From: Paractinoplanes maris
GTDB taxonomy: Bacteria; Actinomycetota; Actinomycetes; Mycobacteriales; Micromonosporaceae
NCBI RefSeq assembly: GCF_023544465.1
Contig: NZ_JALPVL010000005.1
Coordinates: 496,001-560,000 of the forward strand
Direction: 5' to 3'
Length of the DNA stretch: 64,000 nt
Shown piece by piece: positions 30,172-40,991 of the stretch. Numbering within the stretch: position 1 is the stretch's first letter; each line of letters begins with the position of its first letter. The position numbers and the translations under genes are program-made. The notes below the pieces were generated by a model that made no database searches, was not told the origin of the DNA, and saw only the letters and a list, made by a program, of their open reading frames with translations.

Positions 30172-32754
30172 ATGCCGTCGCAGGAACCGGTGCCACCCTC
30201 GGGCGCGTTCGGCACGCTGCCCGACCCGGCCGGGGCGGGCTCGCTCGGCGAACTGGTCGAACGGCTGCGGCTGCTCAAGGTGTGGGCGGGCGATCCCTCG
30301 TACGAGATGATCAAGGACCGGGTGAATGCGACCTGGACCGCGGCGGGCCGGCCGCCGACCGAGCTGGCCCGGCGGTCGACCGTGGCCAACCTCTTCACCC
30401 CCGGCCGACGCCGCTTCAACACCGACCTGGTGATCGCGGTGGTCGAGGCGTTGCACCCCGACGTCGGCTACGTGACCCAGTGGCGGCAGGCCCTGCGGGT
30501 GATCGGCGGCGAGACCGAGGCGGTGGCCCAGGTGCGGGTCCAGGACGTCCTGCCGGAGGACCTGGACGGGTTCACCGGGCGAACCGGCGAGCTCGACCGG
30601 CTGCGGGCGGCCGTCCGGGACGGCGGCGCGGTGGTGATCACCGCGATCGAGGGGATGGCCGGGGTCGGCAAGACCCGGCTCGCCGTGCACGCCGGGCACG
30701 AGCTCGTGCGGGCGAAGGCGGTCGAGCGGGTGCTGTTCGTCAACCTGCGCGGGTTCCACCCCGACGACACCCAGCCGCCGGCCGATCCGGGAGCGGTCCT
30801 GGACGGGTTCCTGCGGCTGCTCGGCCTGCCCGGTCAGCGGATCCCGCACGACCTCGCGGCCCGCGCGGCGGCCTACCAGGAGCTGCTCGCGGGCACCCGG
30901 ACGCTGATCGTGCTGGACAACGCGGCCACCACCGATCAGGTACGCCCCCTGCTGCCGGCCGCCGCGGGCTGCGTCACCCTGGTCACCAGCCGCCGCCGCC
31001 TGGCCGGCCTGGACCCGGCGACGCGGCTCACCGTCGGCACCTTCACCGCCGACGAGGCGCTGACCTTCCTGGCCGGTGCGCTGCCCGGCGTCCCCACCGG
31101 TCCGGATCCTCAGGCGGCGGCCCGGATCGCCTCGCGCGGCGGCCACCTGCCCCTGGCGCTGAGCCTGATCGCCGGTCACGTCCTGGGCACGCCGGGCTGG
31201 ACGCTCACCGACCACGCCGACCGGCTCGACGAGCGCCATCGCGCCCGGCGGCTGGACACCGGCGTCGAGCTCGCGCTCGACGTGTCGTACCAGGGTCTCC
31301 CCCACGACCAGCGGCGGCTCCTGCGCCTGGCCGCCCTGCACTCCGGTCAGGACCTCGACCTGTACGCCGCGGCGGCGCTGGCCGGAGCCGAGCTGCCCAC
31401 CGCCCGCGCCCTGGTCGGCCACCTGCTCCGCGATCACCTGCTGCAGCCGGCCGGCCCCGGGCGATACACCTTCCACGACCTCGTCCGGGCCTACGCCACC
31501 ACCCGCGCCCAGGATCAGGATCCGCCACCCGTACGCCACGCGGCCCTGACCCGCCTGTTCGACCACTACCTGGCGACCGCCGCGGCGGCCATGAACACCC
31601 TGCACCCGGCCGAGGCCGCCCGCCGCCCGGCTGTCGCCCCCGCGGGCACGCCGGCGCCGGACCTCACCGAGCCCGGGACCGCGTCGGCCTGGCTGGAGAC
31701 CGAACGGCCGACCCTGATCGCCGTGGCCGCGCACACCGCCGGACACGGCTGGCCCGGCCACACCACCCTGCTGGCGCGCACTCTTTATCGCTTCCTTCAA
31801 GGCGGCGAGAGCAGCGACGCCCTGGCGGTGCACGGCCACGCCCTCGAGGCCGGCCGGGACAGCGGGGACGTCACCGCGCAGGCGCACGCCCTGACCGGCA
31901 TCGCGATCGCCCACCTGCGCCAGGGCCGCACCGAGCAGGGAGCCGGTTGCCTGCGGGAGTCCGTCGCCCTGTTCCGGCAGATCGACGATCCGGTCGGGCA
32001 GGCCGCCGCCCTCTACAACCTGGGCATGGTCGGGGACCGGTCGGGCGACTTCGACGCGGCGGTCGGCCACTGGACGCGGGCGCTGGCCCTCTACCGGCAG
32101 GCCGGCGAGCCCAACGGCGAGGCCCTGACCCTGAACGGCCTCGGCATGACCATGCAGCGGGCCGGCCGCATCCCGGAGTCCCTCGGCTATTGCGAGCAGG
32201 CCCTGACTCTGGCCCGGCAGAGCGGTAACCCGCACAGCGCGGCCTTCGTGCTCAACACCTTCGGCAACGTCGAACTGCTGTCGGGGTTGCCCGACCCGGC
32301 CGCCGGGCACCTGAGTGAGGCGCTGGCGCTCTTCCGCCAGGTGCACAGCCGGTCCGGCGAAGCGACCGTGCTCGACAGCCTGGGCCTGCTGTACACCCGG
32401 ATCGGCGAGTTCGAGCGGGCGGTCGACCACCACCGGCAGGCGCTGACCATCGTCCGCGAGATCGGCGACCGCGACGGCGAGACCCACGTGCGCAACGGGC
32501 TGGCCGCGGCGGTTCTGGCAGCCGGGCGGGCGGCCGACGCCGTCACCCACTTCGAGGACGCGCTCGCCGTCGCCACCAGCGTCGGCGCGCGCAGCCAGCA
32601 GGCCGAGGCACACGCCGGTCTGGGCCGGGCCCACCAGGAACTCGGCGACGCCCCGTCGGCCCGCTCGCACTTCGAGCAGGCCGTCGACCTGTACGCCGCG
32701 TTCGCTCCGGAGGAGGCCGAGCGCCTGCGCGCCAAGGCCGCCTCATTGACCTGA
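30172..32754 (+). CDS. STAND NTPase: NB-ARC domain with C-terminal TPR repeats
   Basis: A large signalling ATPase of 860 residues. An N-terminal helical domain (about 22-112: SLGELVERLRLLKVWAGDPS, then YEMIKDRVNA and FTPGRRRFNTDLVIAVVEAL) typical of actinomycete STAND proteins is followed by an NB-ARC P-loop: Walker A GMAGVGKTR near 162, Walker B RTLIVLDNA near 245, LVTSRRRLAGL near 270, and the GGHLPLALSLIAG motif near 325. Residues about 540-860 form seven or eight TPR units (for example AALYNLGMVGDRSGDFDAAV). Binding of a ligand to the TPRs likely drives oligomerisation. The effector activity is not evident. A decayed paralogue lies at 39.4-40.2 kb. Confidence 0.85.
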   Translation: MPSQEPVPPSGAFGTLPDPAGAGSLGELVERLRLLKVWAGDPSYEMIKDRVNATWTAAGRPPTELARRSTVANLFTPGRRRFNTDLVIAVVEALHPDVGYVTQWRQALRVIGGETEAVAQVRVQDVLPEDLDGFTGRTGELDRLRAAVRDGGAVVITAIEGMAGVGKTRLAVHAGHELVRAKAVERVLFVNLRGFHPDDTQPPADPGAVLDGFLRLLGLPGQRIPHDLAARAAAYQELLAGTRTLIVLDNAATTDQVRPLLPAAAGCVTLVTSRRRLAGLDPATRLTVGTFTADEALTFLAGALPGVPTGPDPQAAARIASRGGHLPLALSLIAGHVLGTPGWTLTDHADRLDERHRARRLDTGVELALDVSYQGLPHDQRRLLRLAALHSGQDLDLYAAAALAGAELPTARALVGHLLRDHLLQPAGPGRYTFHDLVRAYATTRAQDQDPPPVRHAALTRLFDHYLATAAAAMNTLHPAEAARRPAVAPAGTPAPDLTEPGTASAWLETERPTLIAVAAHTAGHGWPGHTTLLARTLYRFLQGGESSDALAVHGHALEAGRDSGDVTAQAHALTGIAIAHLRQGRTEQGAGCLRESVALFRQIDDPVGQAAALYNLGMVGDRSGDFDAAVGHWTRALALYRQAGEPNGEALTLNGLGMTMQRAGRIPESLGYCEQALTLARQSGNPHSAAFVLNTFGNVELLSGLPDPAAGHLSEALALFRQVHSRSGEATVLDSLGLLYTRIGEFERAVDHHRQALTIVREIGDRDGETHVRNGLAAAVLAAGRAADAVTHFEDALAVATSVGARSQQAEAHAGLGRAHQELGDAPSARSHFEQAVDLYAAFAPEEAERLRAKAASLT

Positions 32755-32763
32755 CCGTTGTTT

Positions 32764-32777
32764 CGGGAGCGCTCCCA
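32764..32777. promoter_or_regulatory. CebR-type operator upstream of the GH9 cellulase
   Basis: CGGGAGCGCTCCCA differs in only the first base from TGGGAGCGCTCCCA, the palindrome bound by the cellobiose-responsive LacI-family repressor CebR in Streptomyces. It lies 36 bases before the cellulase start and only nine bases after the STAND gene stop. Control by cellobiose is inferred. Confidence 0.8.
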
Positions 32778-32782
32778 TGTAA

Positions 32783-35101
<2,319 letters not shown>

Positions 35102-35125
35102 GGCCGCTTCGGTCAATTTTCGGAC

Positions 35126-35162
35126 GTGCTTGGTTGTCTGGTCCCACCGGACAACCAAGCAC
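35126..35162. terminator. Perfect 13-bp inverted repeat after the cellulase gene
   Basis: GTGCTTGGTTGTC and GACAACCAAGCAC are exact complements around an 11-base loop that can add a GGT/ACC pairing. It begins 25 bases after the GH9 stop and ends 15 bases before the next start, so it most likely terminates the cellulase transcript; it could also be a leader structure or operator for the small secreted protein. Confidence 0.6.
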
Positions 35163-35177
35163 AGTCGGGAGTTGAGC

Positions 35178-35459
35178 ATGCGAACCAGAACCATCATCGG
35201 TCTCGCGGTTGCGGGTGGCGCCGCCGCGGTCGCCGTCGGCGTGGGCGGGACCGCACTCGCCGCGGGACCGGAGCGGGCCGAGCCGGCCGTCCAGGTGACA
35301 GTCGACAATGGACAAACCACCACACCGGGCGGCGGCACCGACAGCGGCACCGGGTCTGCGACACAGTGGGACTGCCCGGAGAAGGACGGCGCGGGCCCGG
35401 GCGCGTCACCCGGCTCGGAAGCGCCCGGGTCGGACGCCCCGGCCGCCACGACACTCTGA
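35178..35459 (+). CDS. Small secreted, low-complexity protein
   Basis: A 93-residue protein of unknown function. It starts at ATG 35178 with GGGAG upstream and has an export signal (TIIGLAVAGGAAAVAVGVGG, cleavage near ALAA). The mature part, about 65 residues, is rich in Gly, Thr, Pro, Ala and acidic residues (TTTPGGGTDSGTGS, PGASPGSEAPGSD) with a single Cys in QWDCPEKDG. No domain is recognisable. Flanked by a strong hairpin upstream and an ABC transporter cassette downstream. Confidence 0.6.
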   Translation: MRTRTIIGLAVAGGAAAVAVGVGGTALAAGPERAEPAVQVTVDNGQTTTPGGGTDSGTGSATQWDCPEKDGAGPGASPGSEAPGSDAPAATTL

Positions 35460-35609
35460 CGAAGTAGGACAGCGGGGCCCGGGCGACAACGCCCGGGCCC
35501 CGCGCCGGGGGATATCCCCCAGCCGAAGACGGCCGTCAGCCGGGTCCTGCCCGGGCCGCCGGCTGCCTAGCGTGAACTTCCGTAGTCATCGACGACGGAA
35601 GGAGCCCGG

Positions 35610-36335
35610 GTGATCGAGGTCCGGAATCTCACCAGGCGATACGGACGCACGATCGCGGTCGACGCGCTCAGCTTCGACGTGCGGCCGGGCAGTGTCACCG
35701 GCTTCCTCGGCCCCAACGGGTCGGGCAAGTCCACCACGATGCGGCTGATCCTCGGACTGGACCGGCCCGATGCCGGCCAGGCCCGGGTCGGCGGGCACCG
35801 CTACCGCGAGCTGCGCTGGCCGCTGCGCGAGGTCGGCGCCCTGCTGGACGCCAAGGCTCACCCGGGCCGGACCGCCCGCAACCACCTGGCCGCCCTGGCC
35901 GCGGCCGGCGCGATCCCGCCGGCCCGGGTCGACGAGGTGCTCGACCTGGTCGGCCTGACCGCCGCGGCCGGGCGACGGGCCGGGAAGTTCTCCCTCGGCA
36001 TGAGCCAGCGCCTGGGGATGGCCGCGGCGCTGCTGGGCGATCCGGCGGTGCTGCTGCTCGACGAGCCGGTCAACGGGCTCGACCCCGAGGGCGTCCGGTG
36101 GATCCGCAACCTGCTCAAGTCGCTGGCCGCGCAGGGTCGCACCGTGTTCGTCTCCAGCCACCTGATCAGCGAGATGGCGCTGACCGCCGAGCGCCTGGTC
36201 GTGATCGGCCGGGGGCGCCTGCTCGCGGACACCACCGTGGCCGAACTCTCGGCCGGGTCGGCGTCGCTGGAGGACGCGTTCTTCCGGCTCACCAGCGAGG
36301 CTGTCGAATATCAGGGGAACGAGGCGACGTCATGA
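35610..36335 (+). CDS. ABC-2-type exporter, ATP-binding subunit
   Basis: Powers a two-gene exporter. The 241-residue protein carries Walker A GPNGSGKST near residue 37, signature FSLGMSQRLGMA near 129, Walker B AVLLLDEPVNGLDPEG near 148, and the switch His in VFVSSHLISEM near 180. The GTG start follows GAAGGAG. A short C-terminal tail ends VEYQGNEATS, very like the ATPase of a second cassette at 60.9-61.8 kb (IEYQGVAA), so the two are paralogues. It overlaps its permease by four bases (ATGA). Substrate unknown; drug or lipid export is usual in the family. Confidence 0.88.
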   Translation: MIEVRNLTRRYGRTIAVDALSFDVRPGSVTGFLGPNGSGKSTTMRLILGLDRPDAGQARVGGHRYRELRWPLREVGALLDAKAHPGRTARNHLAALAAAGAIPPARVDEVLDLVGLTAAAGRRAGKFSLGMSQRLGMAAALLGDPAVLLLDEPVNGLDPEGVRWIRNLLKSLAAQGRTVFVSSHLISEMALTAERLVVIGRGRLLADTTVAELSAGSASLEDAFFRLTSEAVEYQGNEATS

Positions 36336-37126
36336 CCGCGCAGACTCGGGTGCCGGCCGGCCGGTACGGATTGGCCCAGGCGGCCCGGATGGAATGGATC
36401 AAGCTGCGCAGCCTCCGCTCGACCTGGTGGACCCTGCTCGCGACGGCGGCCGGCACGGTGGCGATCGGGGTCGCCGTGGGCCTGAACACCCGCGACGGCT
36501 CGGGCGACGTGACCAACAACGCGCTGGCCGGGGTGGTCCCCGGCCTGCTGCTGACCGGGGTGCTGGGCGTCCTGACCATGACCGGCGAATACAGCTCGGG
36601 AACCATCCGGGCCACGCTGGCCGCCGTTCCGCGGCGCCCGCTCGTGCTGGCCGCGAAGGCGGTGGTGTTCGGGGCCGTGACGCTGATCGCCGGGGAGGTG
36701 GCGGCGTTCGTCGCGTTCTTCGCCGTGCAAGCCACGCTGCGTCCCGGCGTCGCCGCCCCGGCGCTGGATCAGCCCGGGGTGCTGCGGGCGGTCGCGGTGA
36801 CCGGGGCCGGCTCCTGCCTGATCGGGCTGATCGGCCTGGGACTGGGCGCGATCATCCGGCACAGCGCGGCCGCGATCGGCGTGCTGGTGGGCGGCGTCTA
36901 CGTGGTGGCCCAGTTCGTCGGCATCATGGCGCACGCCGTGGCGACGTACATGCCGATTTTGATTGTGGCGAACTCGCTGAGCACGACCAGGCCGGTGACC
37001 TGCGGTACCGACGCGGCGTCCTGCCCGGACTTCCTGTCCGCGTGGACCGGGCTGGGCGTGCTGGCCCTGTACGCCGCGGTCGCCCTGGCCGTCGGCGGAT
37101 GGTTGCTGGCCCGGCGGGATGCGTGA
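36332..37126 (+). CDS. ABC-2-type exporter, permease subunit
   Basis: Membrane half of the exporter, 264 residues with six hydrophobic helices (TWWTLLATAAGTVAIGVAV first, LSAWTGLGVLALYAAVALAV last). The N-terminal amphipathic start MEWIKLRSLRSTWWTL is the hallmark of this permease group and recurs in the second cassette as EWIKLRSLRSTWYTL. The region GEYSSGTIRATLAAVPRR is also conserved between them. Start overlaps the ATPase stop (ATGA); the end is adjacent to a sensor kinase gene, indicating that the exporter and two-component system form one unit. Confidence 0.85.
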   Translation: MTAQTRVPAGRYGLAQAARMEWIKLRSLRSTWWTLLATAAGTVAIGVAVGLNTRDGSGDVTNNALAGVVPGLLLTGVLGVLTMTGEYSSGTIRATLAAVPRRPLVLAAKAVVFGAVTLIAGEVAAFVAFFAVQATLRPGVAAPALDQPGVLRAVAVTGAGSCLIGLIGLGLGAIIRHSAAAIGVLVGGVYVVAQFVGIMAHAVATYMPILIVANSLSTTRPVTCGTDAASCPDFLSAWTGLGVLALYAAVALAVGGWLLARRDA

Positions 37127-37136
37127 GAATGGCGGC

Positions 37137-38483
37137 ATGGCCCCTCCGCTGACCACTTCCCCGTGGGCGGTCGTGTCCCCCTTCACCCGGCGCCGGGGTC
37201 GCGAGTTGGCCCATTGCCTGGCCGGTCTGCCGTTAGCGGTGCTCAGCCCACTGGTGCTCCTGGTCCTCGCGACCGACCTGGTCTGGCTGGCCGGCGGGTC
37301 CGGGCGGCGCAACCCGTCCCCGGCCGACATCGCCATCGGCACCGCCGGCGTGGGTCTGCTGCTGGTGGTGCTGGTGTCGACCGGGGCGGCCCGCAAGGTC
37401 GGCTCGTGGCAGCGCGGGCTGGCGAGCCGGCTGCTCGGGGTCCGGGTCGCGGCGCCGCTGCCCATGCGGCGCCGCCTTGATCCGCGCGACCCGGCCGGCT
37501 GGCGGGTCGTGGCCTACCTGCTGGCCAAGCTGCCGATCGGGCTGTTCGGGCTGTACGCGGCGTACTTCTGGGCCGGCGGGCTGGTCAACCTGAGTTACCC
37601 GCTGCTGTGGGGAGCCTTCCGCAACCACCCGCCGGGAGTCCGGCTGAGCCCGATGCCGGTCTACACGCCGTTCGGGTTGTTCGGCGAGGGCACGTTCCGG
37701 GTCGCGACCCTGCCCGGCACGTTCGCCGCCGTCGCCGCGGGAGCGGCCATGCTGCTGGCCGCGCCGTGGGTGACCCGGGCGGTCACGTCGGCCGACGCCT
37801 GGCTGATCCGGAGCCTGCTCGGACCCGGGCGGCTGGCCCAGCGGGTCCACGACCTGGAGCTGAGCCGGGCGCTGGCCGTGGACGACTCGGCCGCGCTGCT
37901 GCGGCGGCTGGAGCGCGACCTGCACGACGGCGCGCAGATCCGGCTGGCCACGGTGGCCATGCACCTCGGCCTGGCCCGGACCAAACTGGGCGACAGCGGC
38001 GAGGTGGCCGACGCCACGGCCGCCCGCGAGCTGGTCGACCTCGCGCTGCGGGGCGCCAAGGACGCGCTCGGCGACCTGCGCGGACTGGTCCGGGGCATCC
38101 ACCCGCCGGTCCTCGACAACGGGCTGGCCGACGCCCTCGCCTCGCTGGCCGCCGACAGTGCCATCCCGGTCGAGCTGGCGGCCGACCTCCCGGTCCGGCC
38201 CACCCCGGCGATCGAGACCATCGCGTATTTCTGCGCGGCCGAGCTGCTGGCCAACGCGGCCAAGCACAGCTTCGCCGATCGGATCGTCGTCCGGGCGGCC
38301 GAGCACCGGGACGTGCTGCTGGTCAGCGTGACCGACGACGGCACCGGCGGGGCCGATCCAGCCCGGGGCACCGGCCTGGCGGGGCTCACGCAGCGGGTCG
38401 CCGTGGTCGACGGCGCGCTCCGGATCGACAGCCCGCCCGGCGGTCCCACCGCGGTCACCGTCGAACTTCCGCTGCGCGCATGA
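37137..38483 (+). CDS. Sensor histidine kinase, NarL-system type (HisKA_3)
   Basis: Membrane sensor of a two-component system. Four hydrophobic segments in the first 220 residues (PLAVLSPLVLLVLATDLVWL, IGTAGVGLLLVVLV, LPIGLFGLYAAYFWAGGL, FAAVAAGAAMLLAAPWV) precede a HisKA_3 dimerisation helix with the phospho-acceptor His in LERDLHDGAQIRLATVAMHL near 260 and a GHKL ATPase domain (AELLANAAKHSF, TDDGTGGADP, GTGLAGLTQRV). There are two in-frame ATGs, 37119 (overlapping the permease stop) and 37137; neither has a clear ribosome site. It overlaps the regulator gene by ATGA. Probably controls the linked exporter in response to cell-envelope stress. Confidence 0.85.
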   Translation: MAPPLTTSPWAVVSPFTRRRGRELAHCLAGLPLAVLSPLVLLVLATDLVWLAGGSGRRNPSPADIAIGTAGVGLLLVVLVSTGAARKVGSWQRGLASRLLGVRVAAPLPMRRRLDPRDPAGWRVVAYLLAKLPIGLFGLYAAYFWAGGLVNLSYPLLWGAFRNHPPGVRLSPMPVYTPFGLFGEGTFRVATLPGTFAAVAAGAAMLLAAPWVTRAVTSADAWLIRSLLGPGRLAQRVHDLELSRALAVDDSAALLRRLERDLHDGAQIRLATVAMHLGLARTKLGDSGEVADATAARELVDLALRGAKDALGDLRGLVRGIHPPVLDNGLADALASLAADSAIPVELAADLPVRPTPAIETIAYFCAAELLANAAKHSFADRIVVRAAEHRDVLLVSVTDDGTGGADPARGTGLAGLTQRVAVVDGALRIDSPPGGPTAVTVELPLRA

Positions 38484-39130
38484 AGGCGCGGGTGGTGATC
38501 GCCGAGGACGCGGCCCTGTTCCGGGCCGGCCTCACCCGGCTGATCGAGGACCACGGCCACCAGGTGTGCGCGGCCGTGGGTGACGGTGCCGAGCTGATGG
38601 CCGCGGTGGCCGAGCATCAGCCCGACGTGGTGGTGACCGACATCCGGATGCCGCCGACCCACACCGACGAGGGTTTGCGGGCCGCGCTCGAGATCCGCCG
38701 CCGGCATCCCGGCACGGGGGTGCTGGTGCTGTCGCAGTACATCGAGACCAAATACACGGCCCGGCTGCTGGAAGGCAACGCGTCCGGCGCCGGCTACCTG
38801 CTCAAGGAGCGGGTGGCCGACGTGGCCGAGTTCGCCGGCGCGCTGGAGCGGGTCGCCGCGGGCGGCACGGCACTCGACCCCGAGGTGGTCGGTCAACTGC
38901 TGCGGGCCGGCCGCCGGGCCGGCGGGCTGACCGCGCTCACCACCCGCGAGCGCGACGTGCTCACGCTGATGGCCGAGGGCCGGTCGAACGCCGGCATCGC
39001 CGACGCCCTCGTGGTCACCGGCGGAACCGTCGAGAAACACGTGGCCGGCATCTTCGACAAGCTGGGCCTGCCCCCGGACGACGCCGACAACCGCCGGGTC
39101 CTGGCCGTGCTGCGGTACCTGAGCGGTTAG
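38480..39130 (+). CDS. Response regulator, NarL/LuxR type
   Basis: Partner of the preceding kinase, 216 residues. Receiver domain 1-125 with the acidic pair in VVIAEDAALFR, phospho-acceptor Asp in VVVTDIRMPPTHTDEG, Thr/Ser switch in LVLSQY and Lys in YLLKERV; then a LuxR HTH (LTTRERDVLTLMAEGRSNAG to VEKHVAGIFDKLGLP). The THTDEGLRAA loop after the Asp marks the subgroup usually found beside ABC-2 exporters. Its last bases overlap the stop of the convergent DUF1059 gene by four bases. Confidence 0.9.
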   Translation: MKARVVIAEDAALFRAGLTRLIEDHGHQVCAAVGDGAELMAAVAEHQPDVVVTDIRMPPTHTDEGLRAALEIRRRHPGTGVLVLSQYIETKYTARLLEGNASGAGYLLKERVADVAEFAGALERVAAGGTALDPEVVGQLLRAGRRAGGLTALTTRERDVLTLMAEGRSNAGIADALVVTGGTVEKHVAGIFDKLGLPPDDADNRRVLAVLRYLSG

Positions 39131-39303
39131 GCCTGCTTGACGTGGGTCTTGACGACCTCGGCCAGCTCGGGAGTCCACTCCATCGGCTGGTGCACGGCCT
39201 TGGTGTGCAGCTCGACGTGCTGCAGCAGCTCGTCCTCGCGCGGTGTGGTGAACTCGGCGGGGCAGTCGTTGTTGAAGTCGGCGCATCGGATGGTCACTGT
39301 CAT
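39127..39303 (-). CDS. DUF1059-like small protein
   Basis: A 58-residue cytosolic protein, MTVTIRCADFNNDCPAEFT at the start, with two Cys (residues 7 and 14) and two His (HVELHTKAVHQ), fitting the small DUF1059 family (pattern C-x-D-x(2-4)-C with downstream His-x3-H). Family function unknown; the Cys/His set suggests metal binding. The ATG at 39303 lies behind AGGTTGGT. It overlaps the response-regulator stop tail-to-tail by four bases. Confidence 0.65.
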   Translation of the reverse strand: MTVTIRCADFNNDCPAEFTTPREDELLQHVELHTKAVHQPMEWTPELAEVVKTHVKQA

Positions 39304-39396
39304 GACCAACCTGGTACCCGATGGACGACGGCTAAACGTTGAGCCGCTCCTCACGGAACGCCCAGCTGGGCATGGAGGACCCGGGCCCGTTCATGA

Positions 39397-40188
39397 TCAC
39401 CCAGACCGCTGTTGCGCCCGCGCCTGCTGGTCGCGGGCCCCGATCTCGAGGGCGAGGGACAGCGCGGCCCGGTGGTGGTCCACGGCCTCGGACGCGCGAC
39501 CCGCCGCCCGGCCCGCCTCCCCCAGTCCGTTCCGGGCCCACGTCTCGCCGTCGCGGTCGCCGGCCCGCCGGAACAGGGCGAGCGCCTACTCGTGAAGCTC
39601 GCTGGCCGAGCCGGGTGTGGGCGGCGCCCGGTCCGTGGAGCGCCCACGCCTCCCCCGACTCGTTGCCGAGCCCCTGGAAGAGCGCCAGCGCCCGCTCGTG
39701 ATGCCGAGTGCGGCGACCCGGGCCGTCAGGTCGTACGGGATCTGCCGCGCCGCGACCCCGAGCAGTTGCAGGAATCTGTCGAGCACCGCGGAGGGGTCGG
39801 CCGGCGGTTGCGCCGCATCCGGGCCGGTCGGCGGGCAGCGCGTCCTGGGCCCGCACCGGGGCCGCGGCCCGCGCCTCGCCGGTGACCACTCGCAACGCCT
39901 GTCGCCCACTGGGCGACGTAGCCGCGGTCGGGTCGCAGGGCGCGCACCACCGCGATGAACAGCTCGTTGTTGACCCACCGCCGGCCCGGCTTGAAGCAGT
40001 CGACGACCGTGCCTCGCTTGGCCGGCTCGCCGGTCCGGTCCGCGTTCACCCGTTCGGTGATCGTCTCGTACGAGGGGTTGCCGGCCCAGCCTTTCAGGGG
40101 CGCGCAGCAGCTCGTCGAGGTCGTCGAGACTCCGGGCCGGGCCCGGATCCGGCGGCGCGGCGTGATCGTGGCGCGGTGACGAGGTCAT
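39397..40188 (-). pseudogene. Decayed STAND/NB-ARC-TPR gene
   Basis: Remnant of a paralogue of the intact STAND gene at 30.2-32.8 kb. Reading frames must be switched several times: ATG 40188 opens MTSSPRHDHAAPPDPGPAR with SLDDLDELL; a second frame gives VNADRTGEPAKR, VDCFKPGRRWVNNELFIAVV and RALRPDRGYVAQWA (compare FTPGRRRFNTDLVIAVVEAL and LHPDVGYVTQW in the intact copy); the first frame resumes with AVLDRFLQLLGVAARQIPYD; and then TPR pieces follow (HHERALALFQGLGNESGEAW, ALFRRAGDRDGETWARNGLG, AVDHHRAALSLALEIGARDQ) to TGA at 39397. The P-loop and most NB-ARC and TPR sequence is deleted. Confidence 0.8.
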
Positions 40189-40250
40189 CTGCCATCCCCG
40201 GGACTGCCCGGCGGCGGCAACACCACTGACGCGACGACGACCACGACTGC

Positions 40251-40991
40251 CTAGACGGGGGACGGCTCCAGAGCGCCCAAGAAGGCCATCACCTCGGCCT
40301 GGAACGCGTCGGGGGCGAGGCTGTGGACGCGGTGACCGACCGGGATGGTGGCCAGCCGGGCGTCGGGGAGCGTGGCCGTCACGTCGGCCAGGCGGCGGGG
40401 CGGGATCCAGCTGGCCGGGCCGCCGGAGAGGACCAGCACCGGCTGCCGCACCCCGGCCAGCCGCGCCCACCACTGCGGGTCGGGTCGCACGAGCTGCGTG
40501 ACGATGGCGCCCATGACACCGAGCGGGTGATCGGGGCGGGTCGTCAGGACGGTGGCGGCCATGGCCGCGAGCCGGAGCAGGCCGCCGTGCAGGCGGCGCG
40601 GCGGGGCCGCGAGGTCCTCCAGGACCAGGCGGGAGATCAGGTGCGGCGAGTGCAGGGTCGCGGCCAGGGCGGCGTACGCACCGACCGAGTGCCCGATCAG
40701 GACGGCGTCGCGCAGCGCCAGCGTCTCGAGCAGCCCCAGCACGTCGTCGCGCAGGCTCTCGAGCCGGTAGTCGCCCGTCCGCCCGCTGCCGGCGTGCCCG
40801 CGCAGGTCGATGGCGACGACCCGATGCCCGGCCGCGGCCAGCCGCGGCGCGAACCGGTCCCAGGTGTCCGCACTGCTGCCGGTGCCGTGCAACAGCACCG
40901 CGGGCTGACCGGCCGGGTCACCGCACTCCCGGTAGCCGAGCCGGACACCGTTGACCACGACAGTGCCCACCGTCGACCACGCGAATGCCAT
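40251..40991 (-). CDS. Alpha/beta hydrolase
   Basis: A 246-residue serine hydrolase fold. Oxyanion motif PAVLLHGTGSSADTWDR near residue 32, nucleophile elbow GHSVGAYAAL near 100 (Ser), acid candidates in the PVLVLSGGPASWIP strand region and His in PVGHRVHSLAPDAF near 222. The small fold with a short cap resembles esterases and haloperoxidase-like lactonases; the substrate is unknown. Its 5' end overlaps the C-terminal codons of the upstream histidine kinase by 74 bases in the same direction, an unusually long overlap. Confidence 0.82.
   Translation of the reverse strand: MAFAWSTVGTVVVNGVRLGYRECGDPAGQPAVLLHGTGSSADTWDRFAPRLAAAGHRVVAIDLRGHAGSGRTGDYRLESLRDDVLGLLETLALRDAVLIGHSVGAYAALAATLHSPHLISRLVLEDLAAPPRRLHGGLLRLAAMAATVLTTRPDHPLGVMGAIVTQLVRPDPQWWARLAGVRQPVLVLSGGPASWIPPRRLADVTATLPDARLATIPVGHRVHSLAPDAFQAEVMAFLGALEPSPV

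Noticed and set aside
29980..32670. Minus-strand frame of about 900 codons opposite the STAND gene
   Set aside because: Antisense shadow: Gly/Gln/Val/Arg-rich without motifs, while the other strand has NB-ARC and TPR signatures.
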